Notes: generated from the letters alone by a model not told the origin. A stretch of DNA of 11,481 nucleotides from JAUXEH01 sp965602945 (GCA_965602945.1 CBFDBC010000118.1:1-11481); one strand, 5' to 3'; shown: positions 1-6,592, counted from the first letter of the stretch. Translations and numbers: made by a program.

Positions 1-1
1 T

Positions 2-928
2 CCCCCCTATGCCCTGGGGTTGGCCACCAAGCTGGTTGAGCTGGTCGAGCAGTGTGACATCGAGATCATCCATGCCCACTACGCCGTGCCCCACGCGGCC
101 AGCGCCTACCTGGCGCAGCAGATCCTGCAGCCGCGCCGGGTCAAGACCATCACGACCCTGCACGGGACGGACATAACCCTGGTGGGGGCCGACCAGTCGT
201 TCCACCGGGTCATAAAGTTCGCCATCGAAAAGTCGGACGGAGTCACGGCCGTGTCGAATTACCTGAAGCGGCGCACGGTCGAGGAGTTCGACCTCCGGCG
301 CGAGGTCCGGGTCATCCACAATTTCATCGATCCGGCCCGCTGCGCTCCGGGACTCGCGGACTGCGAACGGGAGGCCTATGCCCCGCAAGGCGAGAAGATC
401 CTGATGCACGCCTCCAATTTCCGGCCGGTCAAGAGGGTGGGGGACGTGGTGCGTGTGTTCGCCCGGGTCCATGAGCAGATGCCCGCCAAGCTCCTCCTGA
501 TCGGCGATGGCCCCGAGCGGCTCTTCATCCAGCAGCTGGTCAAGGAACTGAATCTGGAAAGGGAGGTGTATTTCCTCGGGGAACAGGACCACCTGGAGCC
601 CCTGTTTTTCTGCGCGGACCTCTTCCTCCTGCCCAGCGAGCAGGAGAGCTTCGGGCTGACGGCGCTCGAGGCCATGGCCTGCGGTGTGCCGGTGGTGGGG
701 GCGGAAACCGGAGGTCTGCCGGAGGTGATCGCGCACGGCGAGACCGGTTTCCTGCTGCCGATAGGCGAGGTCAAGGGCATGGCCGACCATGCGGCCGGGC
801 TCCTGAAAGATGCGGAAAAACACGAGCGCTTCAGGGAGCAAGCCAGGGAGCGGGCTTCCCGGCTTTTCAACAGCGCCGCCATCATCCCCCAGTACGAGGC
901 CTTCTACGCGGAGATCCTGGAAAATTGA
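2..928 (+). CDS. bshA: N-acetyl-alpha-D-glucosaminyl L-malate synthase BshA (5'-truncated)
   Basis: GT4-family glycosyltransferase, 308 residues visible, continuing beyond the left edge. The frame is open from base 2, and the first visible residues PPYALGLATKLVEL match the conserved PPY-x-LA-x-K stretch that lies inside BshA, so the TTG at base 20 is an internal leucine and not a start. The family is about 375 aa, so roughly 70 N-terminal residues are missing. Diagnostic blocks are IIHAHYAVPHA, TTLHGTDITLVGADQS and EKSDGVTAVSNYL, all typical of BshA, followed by the GT-B C-terminal nucleotide-sugar site with the EX7E motif (ESFGLTALE) and MACGVPVVGAETGGLPE. BshA transfers GlcNAc from UDP-GlcNAc to L-malate in the cytoplasm, the first step of bacillithiol synthesis. 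The deacetylase (bshB) and the cysteine ligase (bshC) are not in the window. The next gene starts 47 bp downstream on the same strand. Confidence is high for GT4 and good for BshA rather than a generic GT4. Confidence 0.88.
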   Translation, partial: PPYALGLATKLVELVEQCDIEIIHAHYAVPHAASAYLAQQILQPRRVKTITTLHGTDITLVGADQSFHRVIKFAIEKSDGVTAVSNYLKRRTVEEFDLRREVRVIHNFIDPARCAPGLADCEREAYAPQGEKILMHASNFRPVKRVGDVVRVFARVHEQMPAKLLLIGDGPERLFIQQLVKELNLEREVYFLGEQDHLEPLFFCADLFLLPSEQESFGLTALEAMACGVPVVGAETGGLPEVIAHGETGFLLPIGEVKGMADHAAGLLKDAEKHERFREQARERASRLFNSAAIIPQYEAFYAEILEN

Positions 929-975
929 GATAACCGCATGCAGGAGCACAGCTGCCCGCCAAAGAAGAGTGACCG

Positions 976-2682
976 ATGAGCCGGATAGACTGGATCGTGA
1001 TGTTTTGCTTCCTCGTCTTCGTGGCCTTCTACGGGGTCTGGAGGTCCCGGGGCAAGAAAGACCTCAAGGGCTACCTCCTGGCGGACAAGAATACGCCCTG
1101 GTACACCATCACCCTCTCCATCATGGCCACACAGGCCAGCGCCATCACCTTCCTGTCCACGCCGGGACAGGCCTATGTGGACGGCATGCGTTTCGTGCAG
1201 TTCTACTTCGGCCTGCCGATCGCCATGGTCATCCTCTCGGTCACCGCGGTCCCCGCCTACCACAAGATGAAGGTCTACACCGCATACGAGTTCCTGGAGC
1301 AGCGCTTCGACCTCAAGAACCGCACGCTGGGCAGCATCCTCTTTCTGATCCAGCGGGGGCTGGCGGCCGGCTTCACGATCTTCGCTCCCGCGCTTATCAT
1401 CTCCGTGATCCTGGGCTGGGACATCCGCTTCACCGTCTTCATGATCGGCGGGATCGTCATCCTGTACACGACAACGGGCGGCACGGACGCGGTGAACAAG
1501 ACCCACCTGGTGCAGATGTTCATCATCACGGCCGGCATGGTGGCCGCCTTCTACATGATCTTCCGCCTGCTGCCCGCGGACATCTCGTTCCTGGACGCGG
1601 CCCATGTGGCCGGCAAGATGGGCAAGCTGAATGTCGTGAACTTCGCCTTCGACTTGAAGGACCGCTACAACATCTGGTCCGGGCTTATCGGGGGGACCTT
1701 CCTGGCCCTCACCTATTTCGGCACGGACCAGTCCCAGGTGCAGCGCTACCTGTCCGGCCGCTCGATCGCCCAGAGCCGCATCGGGCTCCTGGCCAACGGG
1801 ATCTTCAAGATCCCCATGCAGTTCGGAATACTCCTGACCGGTGCCATGATCTTCGTGTTTTACCAGTTCGTGGCCCCGCCCCTGCTCTTCAACCCGGTTG
1901 AGACGGCCAAGGTGAAGAACAGCGCCTATGCCGAGGCCTACACTCAGCTGGAGGCGGAGCACGGCCGGCTGCATGCGGAGAAGCAGGGCCACATCCGGGA
2001 CATGCTATCCGCCATCGAGGCCGACGGTGCCGCCGGCGTAGACAGTGCCGTGGACCGGCTGAGGCGGTCACGGGAATCGGAGCTCGAGATCCGGGAGGAG
2101 GCGGCCGGGCTGCTGCGGAAGGCCGATCCCGCGGCGGATACCAACGATACCAACTACATCTTCCTGAGTTTTGTCATCAACTTCCTGCCGGTGGGGCTCA
2201 TCGGGCTCATACTGGCGGCCATCCTCTCCGCATCGATGTCTTCCACGGCGGCCGAGCTGAATGCTTTGGCCTCCGTGACCGTAGTGGACATCTACAAGCG
2301 GGTATTCAATCAGAATTCCTCCGAGCGCCACTATCTCATCGCCACGAAGATCGCCACGGTGTTCTGGGGGATCTACGCCATCAACTTCGCACTGTTCGCC
2401 AACCGCCTGGGTTCGCTCATCGAGGCGGTCAACATCCTGGGCTCGCTGTTCTACGGCGCCATCCTGGGGATCTTCCTGCTCGCCTTCTGCTGCAAATACA
2501 TCGGAGGCCACGCCGTATTCATCTCGGCCATCGTGGCGGAGTTCACGGTGCTGGCCTGCCACTTCTTCACGGAGATCCCCTACCTGTGGTTCAACGTGAT
2601 CGGCTGCGTCGTCCTCATCGCCCTCGCCCACCTCCTCAATCCCCTCTTTTCGGGGACGGACCTCAAAAAAGCATTGAAATAA
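976..2682 (+). CDS. Sodium:solute symporter (SSS family) with large hydrophilic insertion
   Basis: Integral inner-membrane transporter of 568 aa that probably imports an organic solute by Na+ symport. The N-terminus begins with a TM helix (about residues 5-22), and hydrophobic segments continue to about residue 300 (near 44-62, 76-96, 121-146, 152-168, 178-199, 235-252 and 270-300). The SSS signature GTDQSQVQRYLSGRS is at 249-263. After a hydrophilic stretch (about 306-393) the helices resume (397-425, 454-476, 484-506, 511-531, 537-555). The ILSASMSSTAAELNALAS block at 416-433 matches the Ser/Thr-rich helix that supplies Na2 ligands in vSGLT-type proteins. The start ATG at 976 has a modest GAAGAG upstream. 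It lies 47 bp after bshA with no promoter or terminator seen between, so co-transcription is likely. Substrate cannot be read from sequence; linkage to bshA suggests, but does not show, a thiol- or precursor-related solute. The stop is 5 bp from the stop of the opposing gene. Confidence 0.9.
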   Translation: MSRIDWIVMFCFLVFVAFYGVWRSRGKKDLKGYLLADKNTPWYTITLSIMATQASAITFLSTPGQAYVDGMRFVQFYFGLPIAMVILSVTAVPAYHKMKVYTAYEFLEQRFDLKNRTLGSILFLIQRGLAAGFTIFAPALIISVILGWDIRFTVFMIGGIVILYTTTGGTDAVNKTHLVQMFIITAGMVAAFYMIFRLLPADISFLDAAHVAGKMGKLNVVNFAFDLKDRYNIWSGLIGGTFLALTYFGTDQSQVQRYLSGRSIAQSRIGLLANGIFKIPMQFGILLTGAMIFVFYQFVAPPLLFNPVETAKVKNSAYAEAYTQLEAEHGRLHAEKQGHIRDMLSAIEADGAAGVDSAVDRLRRSRESELEIREEAAGLLRKADPAADTNDTNYIFLSFVINFLPVGLIGLILAAILSASMSSTAAELNALASVTVVDIYKRVFNQNSSERHYLIATKIATVFWGIYAINFALFANRLGSLIEAVNILGSLFYGAILGIFLLAFCCKYIGGHAVFISAIVAEFTVLACHFFTEIPYLWFNVIGCVVLIALAHLLNPLFSGTDLKKALK

Positions 2683-2687
2683 AACAC

Positions 2688-3383
2688 TCAACCCAGACGT
2701 TCCGGGACCAGGTTGATCCCCCCGAAAAACTCATTGTACATGCCCATGTGATCTGTCCCGGGGTCGAAGAGCCCGCTGACCTCCTCACCCGGGTCAACGC
2801 TCAACTTGACCAACCCGTGCGTGGGATTCCACCTGGCTTCCTGCCTGTGGTCCATGTTCGACGTGTACACCGCAGGGCCTTTTTTGGGCGGCACCAGGTT
2901 GATCGATCTTCCGAAGAAGAATCTGTTTTCCTGGGTGAAGACGGTTTCGGTATCGGACAGCTCTCTGTTGAATCCCGGTGTGAAAGTCATGTTGAGAAGG
3001 ATGCGGCCTTTGTATGTGACCTTTCCTTCCCAGTTTTCTTCCTGCGGTCTCAGGAAGATCTCGTCCGCGATGAACTTGGGATAACCCATGCGCCGCCCTC
3101 CCCACATGGGCACGCGCCTGGTCACCGGCATGGTCAGACAGTGCCAGTATTCCTGGCCGCGGTAGGCACACTTCAGCAAAACGGCGCCCTCCTGGTAGCG
3201 TGTCATAGGCCAGGGAAACACGGTGATGTAGTCGGCGACAAAGACGGTGATCCTGGGTTGTTCCGGCATCTCGAAAACCTCAGGCAGCCGCCTCCGGTAG
3301 GCCTTTTCATCCGTGGGCTCGATGACCGCCCGTATCCCTTTGAAATGCCTGAACATGCCGCCTTTGGGCTGTGTGATCGACAT
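2688..3383 (-). CDS. Acetoacetate decarboxylase-fold protein (ADC-like)
   Basis: Cytoplasmic protein of 231 aa in the acetoacetate decarboxylase superfamily. The start is placed at the ATG whose complement is 3381-3383, because an AGGGAGGAA ribosome binding site sits 5 nt upstream; the frame is open 30 codons further but those lack a binding site and look unlike the family. The key motif is RRMGYPKFIADE (98-109), equivalent to GYPKK in Clostridium ADC, where the first Lys forms the Schiff base with substrate and the second lowers its pKa. Here Lys103 is present but the next residue is Phe, as in ADC-like relatives with other chemistries (aldolase-dehydratase or dehydratase activity in characterised examples). 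A glutamate in YQEGAVLLK (about 66) could match the catalytic acid. So the fold and Schiff-base lysine are supported, but true acetoacetate decarboxylation is doubtful. Monocistronic, with its own weak promoter candidate (3440-3468). Confidence 0.8.
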   Translation of the reverse strand: MSITQPKGGMFRHFKGIRAVIEPTDEKAYRRRLPEVFEMPEQPRITVFVADYITVFPWPMTRYQEGAVLLKCAYRGQEYWHCLTMPVTRRVPMWGGRRMGYPKFIADEIFLRPQEENWEGKVTYKGRILLNMTFTPGFNRELSDTETVFTQENRFFFGRSINLVPPKKGPAVYTSNMDHRQEARWNPTHGLVKLSVDPGEEVSGLFDPGTDHMGMYNEFFGGINLVPERLG

Positions 3384-3386
3384 GGG

Positions 3387-3394
3387 TTCCTCCC
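3387..3394 (-). promoter_or_regulatory. Ribosome binding site deciding the ADC-like start
   Basis: Read on the minus strand this is GGGAGGAA, with the GGAGG core 5 nt before the ATG at 3383. The more distal ATG at 3473 has no comparable site, so this decides the start of the ADC-like gene. Confidence 0.75.
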
Positions 3395-3439
3395 TGTATC
3401 CGTAGCTCCGGGTTGTGATCCGCCGGTTTTGCAACTCAA

Positions 3440-3468
3440 AATGTACATTAAAAAGCCTGTGATCGCAA
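3440..3468 (-). promoter_or_regulatory. Candidate promoter of the ADC-like gene, with palindromic -10 region
   Basis: On the minus strand TTGCGA (3463-3468) is followed by a 17-bp spacer and TACATT (3440-3445), each matching 4 of 6 consensus bases. The -10 lies within a perfect 10-bp palindrome AATGTACATT (3440-3449). The predicted transcript would have a leader of roughly 50 nt. This is a weak call from pattern alone; the palindrome may be chance in AT-rich sequence. Confidence 0.3.
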
Positions 3469-3539
3469 TGCATGCCTGGGCTTAAAGGCGGACTTTGGCA
3501 CTAGGCAATGGCGGAGCAAAACAAAAAATACGAAAAAAC

Positions 3540-3568
3540 TTGACAAAGCGACAAGTCGAGCCTATGTT
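3540..3568 (+). promoter_or_regulatory. Sigma70-type promoter of the membrane protein/winged-helix operon
   Basis: A perfect -35 TTGACA (3540-3545), an optimal 17-bp spacer and -10 TATGTT (3563-3568, 4 of 6) lie in AT-rich sequence ahead of the membrane-protein gene. The start of transcription would fall near 3575, the centre of the palindrome at 3567-3582, leaving a leader of about 50 nt. No other comparable promoter is seen between here and 4582. Confidence 0.7.
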
Positions 3569-3582
3569 TAAAGTACTTTAAA
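3567..3582. promoter_or_regulatory. Palindromic operator TTTAAAGTACTTTAAA, putative autoregulatory site
   Basis: A perfect 16-bp palindrome, TTTAAAGTACTTTAAA, starts at the last two bases of the -10 element and is centred on the predicted transcription start. A further direct copy of the half-site AAAGTA occurs at 3587-3592, 17 bp (about 1.6 helical turns) after the one at 3570-3575. A dimeric winged-helix protein bound here would block RNA polymerase. The likely ligand is the winged-helix regulator encoded second in the same operon (4217-4522). The palindrome and its position are directly visible; the binding protein is inferred. Confidence 0.65.
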
Positions 3583-3613
3583 AAATAAAGTAATAATATG
3601 AAAACAATATCGG

Positions 3614-3620
3614 AAGGAGG
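3614..3620 (+). promoter_or_regulatory. Ribosome binding site AAGGAGG deciding the membrane-protein start
   Basis: AAGGAGG ends 4 nt before the ATG at 3625. The earlier in-frame ATG at 3598 would put this strong site inside the gene and has only TAATAAT-type sequence before it, so 3625 is preferred. Confidence 0.75.
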
Positions 3621-3624
3621 CGAC

Positions 3625-4227
3625 ATGAACGAAACACAGGTAAGAGAAGAGATCCGTTTCATTCAGGACATGATCGATCAGACCCGGAAGATCACGGCCG
3701 GTTCCTGGATGTATTTCCTGTTCTGGGGCTTCGCGGCCATGCTGGGCATAGCCGGTATGTATGTCCTGGTTTCTTTGGAGATGTACAGCCTGATCTGGCT
3801 CAACTGGGTCGGGTTTATGAGCATCGGAGTGGTCTTCACCATGGTCTACGGCCGGAAACACCAGAGGTGCGAGGGGGCCAGGACCTATCCACAGGTCGCG
3901 ACCGCCCATATCGGCTTCGCCTGCGGGATGGGCTTTGCCCTGGTGGGTTTTGTCTTTCCCATGCTCAAACTCTATGCCTGGGGCGTGATCCCCATTCTCG
4001 TCGCCCTTGTGGCGGGCATCTTCGTTTTCTCTTTGAGCGGGGTCTACGAATGGGCCCTGTTGAAGTGGTGCGGCGTGACCTGGTGGCTGGGCGCTCTGGT
4101 TATGGCGCTTATCCATGAGAATTATCGATCGCTGCTTTTCCTACCCCTCATCCTGATCGGATACATAACACCCGCTCTGGTCCTGCGTTCCCAGTACCGG
4201 AAACAGAGTGACCAAGATGACTCCTGA
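3625..4227 (+). CDS. Six-TM membrane protein of unknown function, paired with winged-helix regulator
   Basis: A 200-aa integral membrane protein with no recognised enzymatic motif. A short amphipathic, charged N-terminus (MNETQVREEIRFIQDMIDQT) is followed by about six hydrophobic segments near residues 28-50, 55-75, 93-113, 117-138, 143-163 and 168-187, and a short charged C-terminal tail. The membrane part is rich in Trp, Gly and aromatic residues (FLFWGFAAML, VTWWLGALVM). Its 3' end overlaps the start of the winged-helix regulator gene, so the two are translationally coupled and probably work together. It is tempting to see it as a sensor, anti-regulator or target of the regulator, but nothing in the sequence shows that. 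The family resembles small uncharacterised membrane proteins that sit beside such regulators in Acidobacteriota and Bacteroidota genomes (from memory, not searched). Confidence 0.8.
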   Translation: MNETQVREEIRFIQDMIDQTRKITAGSWMYFLFWGFAAMLGIAGMYVLVSLEMYSLIWLNWVGFMSIGVVFTMVYGRKHQRCEGARTYPQVATAHIGFACGMGFALVGFVFPMLKLYAWGVIPILVALVAGIFVFSLSGVYEWALLKWCGVTWWLGALVMALIHENYRSLLFLPLILIGYITPALVLRSQYRKQSDQDDS

Positions 4228-4522
4228 GAAGTTTTCCCAACTGGACCCTGTCATCCACTCACGGGTCCGGCTCGGCGTCCTGTCCATCCTGGCTTCGGTC
4301 AAGGATGCGAGTTTCGCATACCTGAAAGAGAATATCGGCACCACGGATGGAAACCTGAGCGCCAACCTGACCCGGCTCGAGGGCGAGGGGTACATCAAGG
4401 TCGAGAAAACGTTCGTGGGCAAGAAACCGCTCACGACCTGCCGCATAACCGGCAAGGGGCGGAAAGCCTTCTCCGAGTACCTGCAAACTTTGGAGAGCCT
4501 GCTGCCCCTCAAGGGCCGGTAG
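4217..4522 (+). CDS. Small winged-helix transcriptional regulator (HTH_34/MarR-like)
   Basis: A 101-aa, single-domain DNA-binding protein. The pattern LDPVIHSRVRLGVLSIL, then the recognition-helix region TTDGNLSANLTRLEGEGYI (about residues 44-62) and the wing VEKTFVGKKPLTTCRIT, is characteristic of the winged-helix family (Pfam 'winged helix DNA-binding domain', MarR/ArsR-related) whose members have no separate ligand domain. It has no metal-binding cysteine set of the ArsR/SmtB kind. The ATG at 4217 is preferred; an in-frame GTG at 4208 would add MTK. Either way the gene overlaps the end of the membrane-protein gene (11 nt for the ATG). It probably dimerises and represses its own operon through the palindrome at 3567-3582. 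An alternative is a target elsewhere in the genome. The next gene begins 60 bp later and could be read through. Confidence 0.85.
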   Translation: MTPEKFSQLDPVIHSRVRLGVLSILASVKDASFAYLKENIGTTDGNLSANLTRLEGEGYIKVEKTFVGKKPLTTCRITGKGRKAFSEYLQTLESLLPLKGR

Positions 4523-4582
4523 AGCAGAGATGTCGGATTGTTAAAGGCGGCTTGAACAAAGAATGGAATAGGAGAGAGCAGG

Positions 4583-6448
4583 ATGATTGGAAAAAGACTG
4601 ACATTTATGAAGGCACTGAGCGTCTCTATAGGCGCCGCGTTTCTGTTAGGGAACGGTTGGTCACTCCCTGAGCTGGCTAGGCCCCAGGCCAGTGTCCCGG
4701 TGACGGTCATAGAGAACGTGCGTGTGTTCGACGGGGAGGAGTGTCTCCCAGCCTCCACCGTGGTCCTGGGGGAGGGGAAGATCATCGGCCTGGGCACAAA
4801 GATACAGGTGCCGCCCGGTGCGGATGTCATTGACGGCACGGGGATGATGCTCCTGCCCGGCTTGTTCGACGCGCACGTGCATGTCTGGCATGCCGATAAC
4901 CTCAAGCAGTCCCTGGTGTTCGGTGTGACGACCGTGGTCGACATGTTCATGGATGTCAAGACCATGACCGCCTTAAAGAAGATGCAGGCCACCAAGGGCC
5001 GGGCAGGAGACCTTGCCTATCTGATCTCCCCGGGAATCCTGGCCACCTCCCCGGGAGGACACGGCACCCAGTACGGCCTGCCCATCCCCACGCTGTCGAA
5101 ACCCGAGGACGCGGGGCCGTGGGTGGCAGACAGGGTCAAGGAAGGCTCGGATTTCATCAAGATCATCTGGGATGACGGGAGCGCCTATGGGATGACCCGG
5201 CCCACACTTGACAGCGCCACCGTGGCGGCTGTGATCGCGGCGGCCCACAAGCAGGGTAGGCAGGCGATCATCCATGCCGCCACCCAGGCGCAGTGCAGGG
5301 AGGCCCTCGAAGCAGGCGTGGACGGCCTGGCTCACCTTTTCTTCGACAATGCCTACGATCCGGAGTTCGGCCGCCTGGCCGCCCGCAAGGGCGCCTTCGT
5401 AATCCCCACGCTGGCCGGGCTGGAAAATTTCGGGGCAGGCTCCGCGGCCGCCTCCCTGACCGCGGATCCGGCGCTGTCGCCTTTTCTCACCCCAGATGAC
5501 CATCAGATGCTTGCGATGACGTTTCCCTTCACCGTACAGGAAGGGGCCTATGCCGCCGAGGAGAGGGCGATCCGCCAGCTCGCCGATGCCGGGGTCCCAA
5601 TCCTGGCCGGTACGGACGCCCCGAATCCGGGAACGACCTTTGGGGCCAGCCTCCACAGGGAACTCGAACTCCTGGTCAAGGCCGGGCTCCCTCCCCTCGA
5701 GGCCCTCCGGTCGGCCACGTCGATCCCGGCAGAGACCTTCGGGCTTTCGGACCGGGGCCGCATCCGGGAAGGCATTACGGCCGACTGCGTGCTGGTCGAA
5801 GGCGACCCTACGCGGGACATCAAGGACACCCGCAGGATCGTCGCGGTCTGGCGAGCCGGCGTCAAGGTCGACCGGAACAAATACCGCTCCGCCGCAGAGA
5901 AATCGAAAAAAGACAGGGAGGGACAGAGGAACGCCCCGGCTCCCCAAGGTTCCGGATCCGGCTTGATCAGCGACTTCGAGAAGGATGTGATCCAGGCCGA
6001 GTATGGGGCCGGATGGAGTGTTTCAACAGACGCCATGACGGGCGGCAAGTCCACGGCTGAGTACAGGCTGGTCGAGGGTGGGGCGGCCGGCAGCCGGAAT
6101 TCTCTACTGATCACGGGCACCATCGCGGAGGGCGCTCAGAACCGCTGGGCAGGGGCGTTCTTTTCCCCCGGGTCCGCCATGATGCAGCCCGCCAACCTCT
6201 CCGCCTGGTCGTCCATCAGCTTCTGGGCCAGAGGGGACGGCAAGACCTACTCGCTCATGATCTTCGCCCAGAGCCTCGGCTACATCCCGGCCATGGTGAG
6301 TTTCGAGGCCGGCCCGGAGTGGGGGGAGTTCACGTTCCCGTTCGAGAAATTCTCCGTTGAAGGCTTCGATATCATGGGGATCTTCATCGGGGGCTCGGCC
6401 GAACTGGGGGACTTCGAGCTTCGGATCGACAACGTCCGCCTGAAATGA
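4583..6448 (+). CDS. Exported amidohydrolase with C-terminal CIA30 domain
   Basis: A 621-aa fusion. Residues 1-36 look like a signal peptide (basic MIGKRLTFMK, then hydrophobic ALSVSIGAAFLLG), so the protein probably acts outside the cytoplasm. Residues 40-432 form an imidazolonepropionase-related amidohydrolase: TVIENVRVFDG, the metal-binding HxH in LFDAHVHVW (H98, H100), a likely carboxylysine in DFIKI (K193), metal histidines H231 (IIHAATQ) and H251 (GLAHLFFD), and the catalytic Asp in LAGTDAP (D345), followed by the beta-sandwich return GRIREGITADCVLVEGDP. All key metal ligands are therefore present. A charged linker (about 433-459) leads to a CIA30-type beta-sandwich (about 461-620; ISDFEK, SISFWARGDGK, FEKF, IDNVRLK), a galactose-binding-like fold. 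The probable reaction is hydrolysis of a cyclic amide or a dipeptide-type substrate; specificity is not readable. ATG at 4583 is preceded by AGGAGA at 4570-4575. It may be the third gene of the upstream operon. Confidence 0.88.
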   Translation: MIGKRLTFMKALSVSIGAAFLLGNGWSLPELARPQASVPVTVIENVRVFDGEECLPASTVVLGEGKIIGLGTKIQVPPGADVIDGTGMMLLPGLFDAHVHVWHADNLKQSLVFGVTTVVDMFMDVKTMTALKKMQATKGRAGDLAYLISPGILATSPGGHGTQYGLPIPTLSKPEDAGPWVADRVKEGSDFIKIIWDDGSAYGMTRPTLDSATVAAVIAAAHKQGRQAIIHAATQAQCREALEAGVDGLAHLFFDNAYDPEFGRLAARKGAFVIPTLAGLENFGAGSAAASLTADPALSPFLTPDDHQMLAMTFPFTVQEGAYAAEERAIRQLADAGVPILAGTDAPNPGTTFGASLHRELELLVKAGLPPLEALRSATSIPAETFGLSDRGRIREGITADCVLVEGDPTRDIKDTRRIVAVWRAGVKVDRNKYRSAAEKSKKDREGQRNAPAPQGSGSGLISDFEKDVIQAEYGAGWSVSTDAMTGGKSTAEYRLVEGGAAGSRNSLLITGTIAEGAQNRWAGAFFSPGSAMMQPANLSAWSSISFWARGDGKTYSLMIFAQSLGYIPAMVSFEAGPEWGEFTFPFEKFSVEGFDIMGIFIGGSAELGDFELRIDNVRLK

Positions 6449-6496
6449 TCAAGGGCCGCTGTTTGTGTTTTTAAGTATGTCGCGCGGGTTTAATCG

Positions 6497-6509
6497 AACA
6501 TTCAATGTT
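6497..6509. promoter_or_regulatory. Inverted repeat upstream of the pilZ promoter
   Basis: AACATT-C-AATGTT, a perfect 6+1+6 inverted repeat, abuts the position where the -35 element would be for the extended -10 promoter at 6529-6537. It could be an operator or activator site, or chance in AT-rich sequence. No cognate regulator can be named. Confidence 0.3.
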
Positions 6510-6528
6510 TATTTAGAGGGTTTCATTC

Positions 6529-6537
6529 TGTTATAAT
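6529..6537 (+). promoter_or_regulatory. Extended -10 promoter of the PilZ gene
   Basis: TGTTATAAT is a complete extended -10 element (TGn followed by a perfect TATAAT at 6532-6537). The -35 is poor (TTTATT or TTATTT near 6508-6514), as is usual where an extended -10 is present. Transcription would start near 6544, giving a leader of about 49 nt to the ATG at 6593. Confidence 0.65.
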
Positions 6538-6592
6538 TGTCTGCGACTCAATTTGGTGACGTGTATTTAGCCCACAAACAACGAGGTGCAAC

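Noticed and set aside
20..928. BshA as a complete 302-aa gene starting at TTG 20.
   Set aside because: The frame is open to the left edge and the residues before the TTG match the interior of BshA, so the gene is truncated by the window.
810..1992. Long open frames on both strands (about 362 codons each) over the end of bshA and the symporter.
   Set aside because: They are Arg/His/Gly/Pro- or Glu/Asp-rich shadows of the symporter frame, with no domain similarity; the symporter translation is unmistakable.
2586..3485. 299-codon plus-strand frame over the ADC-like gene.
   Set aside because: Antisense shadow; the minus-strand frame has a strong ribosome binding site and the conserved GYPK motif.
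4141..4995. 284-codon minus-strand frame across the regulator and the start of the amidohydrolase.
   Set aside because: It crosses two well-supported plus-strand genes and has low-complexity Ser/Arg/Pro composition typical of an antisense frame.
6449..6500. Terminator after the amidohydrolase gene, suggested by the T-rich run near 6460-6475.
   Set aside because: No stem of useful length pairs ahead of the T-run.
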